Below are positions 54,226-62,600 of a DNA stretch of 64,000 bases, one piece after another. The number at the start of each line of letters is the position of its first letter. Position 1 is the stretch's first letter. The DNA comes from Chitinophagaceae bacterium (lineage in GTDB: Bacteria > Bacteroidota > Bacteroidia > Chitinophagales > Chitinophagaceae): positions 62,001 through 126,000 of the forward strand of contig CANFKC010000006.1 in NCBI GenBank assembly GCA_947447265.1, in the 5' to 3' direction. Position numbers and translations under genes: made by a program. The notes under the pieces are model-generated. The model made no database searches. It saw nothing but the letters and a program-made list of their open reading frames with translations, and was not told the DNA's origin.

Positions 54226-55488
54226 TTATGTAAATGATTTTATGAGTTGTTCAATACGTCGCAAGCCCGATACAAGATTGGCCTCTTCAGGGCCGAATGA
54301 ACAGCGAATGTAGTTATGGAATTTTATTTCTTTTTTTTGTTTTCGGGGATCTATATCAAACAGGTGACCCGGCACTACAAGTACTTTGTGCTTTAACGCT
54401 TCTTTAAAAAAGCTTTCTGAATTATTCAGGGGTGGGGGCAGTTGGCTGATATCAGCCCATATATAGAATGTGCTGTTGGCATCGGTGGAACACAACATTC
54501 CAAACTCCCTCAATGCTGCCAGGGTTATTGATTGCTTATGACTAAAGACTTCTCTTAACGCCTGCGTTTCTTTATTGGCCCTTTCAGGTTCTAATAACTG
54601 AATTGCTGCCCTTTGAATAGGCATGCTCGGGCCGCCATCTATTCCGCTAGCCGCCCTGCCAAGGTCTTCAATTATGTTTGTGGGTCCTAATATCCATGCT
54701 AATCTCCAGCCCGGATATCGAAAGGATTTGGTGAGGCCATCTACAATAAGGACCGCATCGTTGTTTACGTCTTCAATATAGGCGGCACCGGAAATTGGGC
54801 CTGCTGCAGGTTTGCTATTTTCGTATATAAAGTGGGAGTACACTTCATCAATAATTAGTGCGCAATTTTGTTTTTTCGCAGCTGTTAAGTAGGTGTTGAG
54901 TGCATCCCCTTTTATAACGTGGCCGGTAGAGTTGCACGGGTTGCTCAGTAAAAATGCATCAAGCTTGTAGTCACCAATTATCGTTGCAAATTCGTTAGGT
55001 GGAACAGCGTAGTTGTCTTCCTTCCTTGTTGGTATGCAAATTGGTGTTACTCTGTCTAATTGGTAGTTAAAAAGATCTTCGTAAGCCGGATATTCCGGCA
55101 CCTTGTATCCTACCTTTATGGTTCCGAAAATGGAAAATATCCGCGTTAGCGCAAGGCGGCCACCCATGGCTATACTCACGTTAGCTGCTGTGTATTGCGA
55201 TTTCTTTTCCTGGCGGTATAGCCTGTTGTAGTATGCTGCAATTGCGGTTCTTAATTCTGCCATTCCATTAAGTGGCCCGTACCGGTCGTCGCCCGGCTCT
55301 ATAGAGAAGTTCTTTATACGGTCGGGTGCCCCGGGCATTTCCCCTACTTCAGGCTCTCCTTGTCCAAGGTTAGCCCATTCGGGGTTGCCATTATAGTATC
55401 CCAGTTTTGCCGCTTCGTCTATCACCCATATAACGCCTATGTCGCTTATTTCGTTAAATGCGCCCAGTAGTTTTTTAATTTTTTCCAT
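54226..55488 (-). CDS. PLP-dependent class I/II aminotransferase
   Basis: A 420-aa fold-type I aminotransferase. The pyridoxal lysine is K254 (GLTKSFRYPGWR), the phosphate-cup region is at SNPCNSTG (N183), D214 lies in IIDEVYSHF, and WRLAW follows. N-terminal LGQGEPEVGEMPG and GPLNGMAELRTAIA are family-typical. The amino donor and acceptor cannot be read from sequence. It sits third in the operon, 47 nt after the RMD1-like gene. Confidence 0.9.
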   Translation of the reverse strand: MEKIKKLLGAFNEISDIGVIWVIDEAAKLGYYNGNPEWANLGQGEPEVGEMPGAPDRIKNFSIEPGDDRYGPLNGMAELRTAIAAYYNRLYRQEKKSQYTAANVSIAMGGRLALTRIFSIFGTIKVGYKVPEYPAYEDLFNYQLDRVTPICIPTRKEDNYAVPPNEFATIIGDYKLDAFLLSNPCNSTGHVIKGDALNTYLTAAKKQNCALIIDEVYSHFIYENSKPAAGPISGAAYIEDVNNDAVLIVDGLTKSFRYPGWRLAWILGPTNIIEDLGRAASGIDGGPSMPIQRAAIQLLEPERANKETQALREVFSHKQSITLAALREFGMLCSTDANSTFYIWADISQLPPPLNNSESFFKEALKHKVLVVPGHLFDIDPRKQKKEIKFHNYIRCSFGPEEANLVSGLRRIEQLIKSFT

Positions 55489-55535
55489 TGCCTGTTTTCG
55501 CTCGTTGTGAGGGCTTTTAATTCTTGCAAATATAT

Positions 55536-56321
55536 TCAGAAGTACTTGCTCAGCACCGCATGAAGCGCTTCAAAAAATATAAGCAGAATAATGATCCATT
55601 CCAGTTTATTCGCATCTCTATGTTGCACTAATTGAGCAAAAATTGTTAGGTTGCTATCAATGGTTTTCATGGTGTAGTCCACTTCTTTGAATCTGGTTTT
55701 CAGATGAAAAGTACGCGATAAGCCTGTATTGATTTCGGCCAGATATTCCTCTTCCCAAACGGTATCCGGCGCATCAAGGAAGTAAAGATTATCGGTAATG
55801 CGGTTTTGTATATTTAGTGTCTTGCCTATGAATTTCATCAGCTCGGTTTTTGATGTGCTGATTTTCCCTGTTTGCTCCAGCTGGTGGGTGAGTGTTACTG
55901 TTTCGGCCAATAGCTTTTGCGCGAGGTCGGTGAAGTGGTCTAATACTACTGATTGGCTCACATTTAGCAATACGATCTTGACGACATCTGCATTGAGCTC
56001 GGGAACTTGCATCGAGTTATACCCGAAATGAAGCTTAAGGCCGGAATTAATTTCGATAACGAAATCTTCTTTTATTATGTTACCGGAGAGGTTGTCAGTA
56101 AACTGTTTTGTAAATGTTATAAAGTCTGCTACAGTGCGCTCATCACAATCTGAAAAACTGACTTCACCATAGTGCTGAACATAGATATAGGAGGACTCAT
56201 TTCTTTTAATAAGTATATCGGTGGGGCATGAGGAATATATTGTTCCCTTGTAGGCTGCTGCCAGATTTTTTAATCGGATACTTTCGCCGAGGCGATAGGC
56301 GGCTATTTTTACGTGTTGCAA
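55536..56321 (-). CDS. RMD1/YagE (DUF155) family membrane protein
   Basis: A 261-aa protein of the RMD1/DUF155 family known in yeast mitochondria and bacteria. A beta-rich N-terminal half is followed by a helical part ending in the diagnostic tail: an F-x-TR-xxxVDY motif, LxxHR, and a terminal transmembrane helix LEWIIILLIFFEALHAVLS. The family's biochemical role is unknown; yeast members affect meiosis and mitochondrial translation. It lies 18 nt after the PSD-family gene and is second in the operon. Confidence 0.85.
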   Translation of the reverse strand: MQHVKIAAYRLGESIRLKNLAAAYKGTIYSSCPTDILIKRNESSYIYVQHYGEVSFSDCDERTVADFITFTKQFTDNLSGNIIKEDFVIEINSGLKLHFGYNSMQVPELNADVVKIVLLNVSQSVVLDHFTDLAQKLLAETVTLTHQLEQTGKISTSKTELMKFIGKTLNIQNRITDNLYFLDAPDTVWEEEYLAEINTGLSRTFHLKTRFKEVDYTMKTIDSNLTIFAQLVQHRDANKLEWIIILLIFFEALHAVLSKYF

Positions 56322-56339
56322 GATTGTAGTTTTTGAAGT

Positions 56340-57482
56340 TTACTCGATCACGGGATAAGCCTGGGCTATTTTTGTCCCCATTTTGTAGTGGACTGCCTGC
56401 CTGGCGGAAAAACATACATTGCTGCTGCCTTCAAACAGCACTATGATGTCGGAACCCCCAAACTGGAAGTAGGATAGCTCTTCACCTTTGCGCACGGTTA
56501 CACCCACCTCTGCAGTAAGGATAACAGAAGATACCTGGCACATGCCGATTGGTAGCACTGCAAACAGACCTATTGGAGTATCTAATACAAATAGCCCCCT
56601 TGTTTGTGCAAACTGGTAACCGGGCGTATCGAGCGAGTCGTAACTTCGTTTTAGATTTATGTTGTGGACTCCCGGGTTTTCTTCAACCGCTTCAACTTCA
56701 AGGTATACCTGGCCTTGTATTACTCGGGCTTCAAGTACCCTGCCACCTACCGGGGCATGTTGCCTGTGGTAGTCGGTTGGGCCAAGGTAGGAATGCATGA
56801 ACATGCCATTGTCAAAACGGTCCTTATAAGGGCTGCCTTCCAGCAGCTCACTTATTTTCCAGTTTATTTTTTTGAGCGTAACATGCGAATCCTTTCTTAT
56901 TTCCCACTGTCCGCCAAATGTGGAATCGGCAGGCATAACAATTACAGTTTGGTCGGTTACTGCTGCTATGGGTCGGTAGCCTGGTTTAAAGTGCCTTGCA
57001 AATACCTGATTAAAAGAGTGCCACCCGCCATGCGGACGAACATATTCGTTCATGTTGTAGTAGGGGGTGTCGTAAAGGCTTTTTTCCGATTCTTTTGTAA
57101 GTGATTCCGGCAGATCTAAGAAGAGCCCCAATGCGTTGGCATAGTCAACTAACCACTTCGAAAATGGAGTAAGCGGAGCGGCCTTATCGAGTGGCTCAAT
57201 TTTGTTTTGCAGTCTTAATAACGGGCTTTGGTCCGCTATAAAGTAGAAGGCACTGAGGTGGTCATTTACATTGTTCCCTGACGAAGTTTCTGTTGGGACC
57301 CAGTACAGGAAGTTATTGATCCATTCCAGGTAGCTGTTTAGTGTCGTGACCTGTTCTAGGAACGGGACGTTTTTGTTGTGCGCGGTTTTTATAGCTTCTT
57401 CGAAGTGTCCATGCCAGTTATTTGTTTCAATTAGTTTGGCTAATTCTTCGACGACAGGGTGCAGTATCAATTGCATTTGCAT
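56340..57482 (-). CDS. Phosphatidylserine-decarboxylase-family (PsiD-like) decarboxylase
   Basis: A 380-aa protein of the pyruvoyl-dependent PSD family. DYHRQHAP provides the catalytic His region, and the FGGSD motif provides the self-cleavage site G343/S344 that would create the pyruvoyl group. An N-terminal extension of about 150 residues resembles the PSDC domain found before amino-acid decarboxylases such as fungal PsiD. The usual LGST motif is replaced by GGSD, and no transmembrane anchor is visible. A soluble amino-acid substrate is therefore more likely than phosphatidylserine. First gene of the operon. Confidence 0.88.
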   Translation of the reverse strand: MQMQLILHPVVEELAKLIETNNWHGHFEEAIKTAHNKNVPFLEQVTTLNSYLEWINNFLYWVPTETSSGNNVNDHLSAFYFIADQSPLLRLQNKIEPLDKAAPLTPFSKWLVDYANALGLFLDLPESLTKESEKSLYDTPYYNMNEYVRPHGGWHSFNQVFARHFKPGYRPIAAVTDQTVIVMPADSTFGGQWEIRKDSHVTLKKINWKISELLEGSPYKDRFDNGMFMHSYLGPTDYHRQHAPVGGRVLEARVIQGQVYLEVEAVEENPGVHNINLKRSYDSLDTPGYQFAQTRGLFVLDTPIGLFAVLPIGMCQVSSVILTAEVGVTVRKGEELSYFQFGGSDIIVLFEGSSNVCFSARQAVHYKMGTKIAQAYPVIE

Positions 57483-57599
57483 AACTCATTTGTATTTGTA
57501 TGCAAAGGTTTGTTTTCATACGGTTGGGGTTATTACACAGTTTTTTTAATGTGTTGTATAATTCACACCTGTATTATGTTCTTGTTAGCGCTCAAATTT

Positions 57600-57628
57600 A
57601 CCGTTCGTAAACAATAACGACCGTTCGT
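57600..57628 (+). promoter_or_regulatory. 29-bp direct-repeat element, copy A
   Basis: ACCGTTCGT at 57600 and 57620 with 20-bp spacing; the second half lies in AACGACCGTTCGTTCC (57616-57631). It sits 60 nt upstream of the NHL gene in the gap shared with the divergent PSD operon. The same element recurs at copy B past the end of this gene and at copy C beside rnpB. Confidence 0.65.
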
Positions 57629-57687
57629 TCCTTTTTTTTGGTTGGGACTTTTTACCTATTGACCTTTACCCTTTAAAACATGTTTCT

Positions 57688-59295
57688 ATGAAAAATACAT
57701 TCACTTTCTCCAGGCTCAGAGCATCGCTTCTATTGATTGGATTTCTGGTATTTTACCTTCAATCTAAGGGGCAAATAATAAATACGGTTGCCGGCATCGG
57801 CACTGCCGGTTTTGGCGGTGACGGGGCAGCCGCGACAGCAGCGAATTTAAATGCTCCATGGTTGGTAGTAGTTGACGGTAGCGGAAATATGTATATAAGC
57901 GACGGTGCTAACAACCGTATTCGCAAGGTAACCGCAAGCGGGACCATTTCCACATTCGCTGGCATTGGCACAGTTGGTTTCAGTGGCGATGGTGGCCCAG
58001 CAACCGCTGCGCAGTTTCGTGCACAATGGGGAATAGCTTTGGATAACAGCGGTAACTTATATATTGCCGATAATGGAAACCATCGCATCCGTAAAGTAAA
58101 TCCTTCTGGCATTATCAGCACCATTGCGGGGAATGGGACAGGCATGTTCAGTGGAGATGGCGGCCCTGCCAGTGCAGCGACATTACATAATCCTTCCTGT
58201 CTTGTGGCAGACAATAGTGGGAATCTGTATATAGCCGATAATTATAATTACAGGATACGTAAAATAGATCCATCAGGCATCATTAGCACAATTGCCGGAA
58301 ATGGCACAGCGGGATATACCGGTGATGGCGGCGCAGCAACGGCAGCAGAAATAAGGGATATAGAAGGAATAACGATAGACGGTAGTGGAAATTTGTATTT
58401 TGCTGATCCCTATGATATGGTGGTGCGTAAAATTAGCACTTCCGGAGGTATAAGTACTTTCGCCGGCACCGGCACTGGAGGCTTTAGTGGGGATGGAGGT
58501 GCGGGTAGTTCGGCAAACTTAGAGCAACCCATTTGCGTTGCAGCGGACGGAGGAGGAAATTTATTTATTGCAGATTTGGGCAACTATAGAATCCGCAAGG
58601 TCTCCCCTTCTGGTATTATCAGTACTGTGGCAGGAACAGGTACAGCCGGTTTTGCAGGCGATGGAGGCCCGGCAACATTGGCACAGATTGGTTATGTTAC
58701 CGGGGTTGGAACCGACGGCGGAGGAAATTTGTTTATTGTCGATCAGGATCATAACCGTATCAGAAAAGTAGATCTATGTACCGTGCCCTCAGCAGGTACT
58801 GTAACAGGTGTCGACAGTGTATGTCCATCCTATACAACAACGCTCACCGCAGGCACGTCAGCTGGTACATGGGTCAGTGCAAACACATCGATAGCTACAG
58901 TATCGCCGACTGGTGTGGTAAGGGGCCTAGTTTCGGGCGTTGTAAATATCTACTATGTGGTCAGTAATTCCTGCGGCTCTGATACAGCTATTTTCCCTGT
59001 TTTTGTGCGTTCCGTTGCTTCCTGCGCTACAATGGTTGGGGATATGCAGCAAAAGACAGAAACCCTTCAAATACTACCCAATCCTAATAAAGGTTCCTTT
59101 GTAATTCATCTATCCACCAATGCCGGCGAAGAATCGACCATTGTTATCACCGATGTTTTGGGTAAGAAAGTCAAAGAATTTACCGCAAGCGCAAACAAAG
59201 AAACAGAAGTAAAACTCAACGTTTCACCGGGGATTTATTTTGTTATTGCGAATACACCTGATAGTAGACTAATAATAAAGTTCATAGTTGATTAA
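57688..59295 (+). CDS. NHL-repeat T9SS-secreted protein (paralogue 2)
   Basis: A 535-aa protein with a signal peptide (residues 1-29). Six NHL repeats follow the GNLYIADNGNHRIRKV / GIISTIAG.G..GFSGDGGPATAA pattern. A Big2-like Ig domain (about 370-445, TTLTAGTSAGTWVSANTSI) and a T9SS type-A tail (LPNPNKGSFVIHL to PGIYFVIAN) complete it. The start is the only good one before the signal peptide. It resembles the gene at 51621. No clear TAnnTTTG lies upstream, which fits activator dependence. The 29-bp element lies on both sides of it. Confidence 0.88.
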   Translation: MKNTFTFSRLRASLLLIGFLVFYLQSKGQIINTVAGIGTAGFGGDGAAATAANLNAPWLVVVDGSGNMYISDGANNRIRKVTASGTISTFAGIGTVGFSGDGGPATAAQFRAQWGIALDNSGNLYIADNGNHRIRKVNPSGIISTIAGNGTGMFSGDGGPASAATLHNPSCLVADNSGNLYIADNYNYRIRKIDPSGIISTIAGNGTAGYTGDGGAATAAEIRDIEGITIDGSGNLYFADPYDMVVRKISTSGGISTFAGTGTGGFSGDGGAGSSANLEQPICVAADGGGNLFIADLGNYRIRKVSPSGIISTVAGTGTAGFAGDGGPATLAQIGYVTGVGTDGGGNLFIVDQDHNRIRKVDLCTVPSAGTVTGVDSVCPSYTTTLTAGTSAGTWVSANTSIATVSPTGVVRGLVSGVVNIYYVVSNSCGSDTAIFPVFVRSVASCATMVGDMQQKTETLQILPNPNKGSFVIHLSTNAGEESTIVITDVLGKKVKEFTASANKETEVKLNVSPGIYFVIANTPDSRLIIKFIVD

Positions 59296-59327
59296 ACGTT
59301 ATTTGTTGAATGCCAGGCTAAATAACT

Positions 59328-59356
59328 ACCGTTCGTGAAGAAAAACGACCGTTCGT
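59328..59356 (+). promoter_or_regulatory. 29-bp direct-repeat element, copy B
   Basis: ACCGTTCGT at 59328 and 59348, 20-bp spacing, with AACGACCGTTCGTTCC at 59344-59359 followed by a T run as in copy A. It begins 33 nt after the NHL stop codon and is 228 nt upstream of the next gene's -7 element, so it is not an ordinary promoter-proximal operator. Confidence 0.6.
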
Positions 59357-59559
59357 TCCTTTTTTTGGGATTATGGCTTGCTATTTTGTAAATTTATATT
59401 TAATCTCTTCCTAGGTATACATTTTCATAATTGTTGAGGCTGAATAGGATTAAATTCTTTTATGTTTATCAGAAACTAAGGCTATTGTAAAAAAATGTTA
59501 ACTAAGTTTATTTATTAGCAGGTTTTTATGTTTGGGTAAAATTTGTAATTGTTAACAGG

Positions 59560-59591
59560 TTGCAAATTTCAATTATTTGCCGTTATCTTTG
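59560..59591 (+). promoter_or_regulatory. Promoter of the giant surface protein gene
   Basis: TATCTTTG at 59584-59591 is preceded by a TTG at 59560-59562 (21-bp spacer). It gives a leader of about 50 nt. The gap 59296-59583 otherwise holds only copy B of the 29-bp element and A/T-rich sequence. Confidence 0.65.
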
Positions 59592-59646
59592 GCATTCGTC
59601 GTTTTGTTCTATATCTATAAAGTTGTAAAAAATATAAATATATAAT

Positions 59647-62600
59647 ATGGTAGGTAAATCTATTTTGAAATTGAGGACAGGGCTTGCGGTTGCAGCGGTC
59701 ATGGCTATGCAAATGATAGCAGGAAATGCCAAGGGACAGGTAGTCTATAATGGTGGTGCCAGTAACGTATATACGTTAGGCAGTAACTGGACCGGAGGTT
59801 CGATACCGGGCACGACAGCCTGGGCGCAATATGGTAGTGTAGGGTCAAACAATACACAGCTTATAGTAATGAATGGCAGCAATAACAATGGCTCCAATAA
59901 TCAGGCAGTAGGTGCTATTGAAGCGACCTCTGCACGAGGCCTTCTATTGCAGATAGGTGCCAGCAATGCCAACGGCATCCTTACCCTGAACGGAGCTACT
60001 GTGAACGGGGTGAGCAACGTTATCCTTTGGAATTCCGCAACTTTTAACCTCCAATTTCCAACCAGCAGCCCGTCATTGCGGTTTTCTGTGCCCGGCACAA
60101 CTAACCGTAACATTGTTACTGCACCGGGTAGTTCCAGTACGTTGATAGGCAGTACCATCGCTATTACAGATACTATCACTTCGTCAGCGCCGTTTACCTT
60201 TTTAGGTGGTGGCACCTGGAATGGCTCAACCGGTAATGCAGGTGGCCTATGGAAATTAAACGCTGGCGGCCAGAATTTTAGCGGCGGTGTAACTGTAGGT
60301 AAGAGCGATGGCACAGAGGTTGGTGTGTTTGAGATAGATGCCGTGAATACCTTGTTGAACACAAGTGGTAACAATGTTACCGTTAATCCTTTCAGCGAAT
60401 TATACCTTAACTCCGCGACCGGCACCTTTAATACTACTAATATTACCCTTACACTTAACGGCACCGGTAATCCGGTTACGCTAACCACCCCAGGCGGCGC
60501 ATTGGTTCAAAAACTTAATACCTCTTATAACTGGAACGGACCAATAACGTTGGCATCTGATGCATCAATTTTGACCATCGGCTCAGGAACCTTGACCGCT
60601 TCAGGAAATATTAGCGGAAGTGGTAAATTGATAAAAAGAGGCAGTGTAACCGGGGCTTCGCCTAACGGTCAGTTATTGTTAACCGGGACGTCTAATTCCT
60701 GGAGCGGTGGTACAGAAATAAGAGGTGGGGTTATTTCAGTTGGTTCAAGTAGCTCTATATCTACCACCGGCCTACTCCTGAATTCTATTGACACTAATAC
60801 ATCCATAGTATTTAATAATTCTGCACAAACGCTTACGAGTATAGCGAGCAGCTTTACTGCCGTAGGAACTCGCACCCAGACTATAACATTGAGTTCAGGC
60901 CATACGCTTACGCTCAATCAGAATACCAATACGACTTATGGCAGTAATGGAACGACTACTACCCAAACATCAATAATAGCTGGTGCAGGCGCCCTGATTA
61001 AAAATGGTACCGGTACGCTTACGCTTACAAGTAATGCCAATACCCTTAGTGGTGGCCTCACTATTAACAATGGTGAAATCAGGTTTAATCCGCGTTTGAC
61101 TACTACAACTAACATGTCATCGTGCCCTGTAACTTTAAATGGTGGTAGCATTACAACTACAGGAGATACAACAACTGCGCAGATCAGCCTGGGTGTACTT
61201 ACGCTCACTGCTAACTCAACAATTGATCTGGGTACAGCAACTACTCATAATTTAAAATTTGCCAACAGCAGCGCTGCTTCCTGGACAGGTTCAACTATTC
61301 TAAATGTAACTAACTGGACTGGTGCTTTTAATGGTACCGCAGGTACAAAGGGCAAACTATTTATTGGCACTACTTCTGCTGGTGTTACAGCCGGACAATT
61401 AGCTCAAATACAATTTACCGATGGTAGCGGAAACGTTTATCCTGCTGCGATTCTTTCTACAGGCGAAATTGTACCTAAAGCAAGTATTACTACTACGGTT
61501 GGTAGTTTCGGACCATTTTCAAATGCGAGTTCTCACGTTATTTCTGTGCCTTTTACTACATCAGGCCCTTTCTCTGCAAACTTTAAAGTTCAGTTGTCGG
61601 GTCCTACAGGTACATTTACGGCTGATACTACAACAGGGGTAATAGGTACTGGCGCTACGTCGCCAATCAGTGCAACTATTCCGGCGGCTATTACGGCCGG
61701 CGGTGCATACAGGTTAAGGGTTATCAGCGGCACACCAAATATTATTTTTGGCACCGACAATGGTTCAAATATTTCTATCCTTGCTCCGAATCCTACAGTG
61801 ACTTCGGTTACGCCGAACAGCGGCATACCGGGCTCGTCAGTTACAATAGCGGGTACTAATTTTAACACAACCGGCTCAAGCAACACAGTTTATTTTGGTG
61901 CTGTTAAAGGCACGGTTACCAGCAGCGGCTCAACGACATCACTTACTGTTACCGTTCCTGTAGGTGCAACATTCGATCATATTTCAGTATTGAATACTGC
62001 TATTGACCTGACAGGATACCAAAGGCTTTCTTTTACGCCAACGTACGTTACAACGCACCTTGCCACCGGACAGATCAATTTTTCTGCCCATCAGGATTTC
62101 TCAACAGGTGCCGCGCCTTTCATCAGCATTATGGGTGATATTGATGGCGATGGTAAATCAGATATGATAACAGCTAATTCAAGTGCTGGTACATTGTCTG
62201 TATTCCGCAATACAAGTGCCGCGGGCGCTATTACCGCGGGTTCATTTGGTTCTCCTTCTTCATTATCTACGGCATCAACGCCTACCAATGTAAGGTTTGC
62301 TGATGTTGATGGCGATGGCAGGCAAGATCTTATTGTGGTGAGCGCAGCAGCAGCAACTGTAAGTGTCTTCAGAAATACTTCGTCCTCAGGTTCAATTTCA
62401 TTCGCATCAAGGGTTGACTATTCCACTACAGCATCAGGCCTTGCTCCTATTGAAGTTACTGTTGCAGATTATGATGGTGATGGTATGCCGGAAATGGCTG
62501 TTTCAGCATCTTTCTCGAATACCATTATCGTATTCCAGAACGCAAGCTCTCCGGGTACAATAAACTTCGGTACAGGCGTTGCTTTCGCAGCTAATACAGG

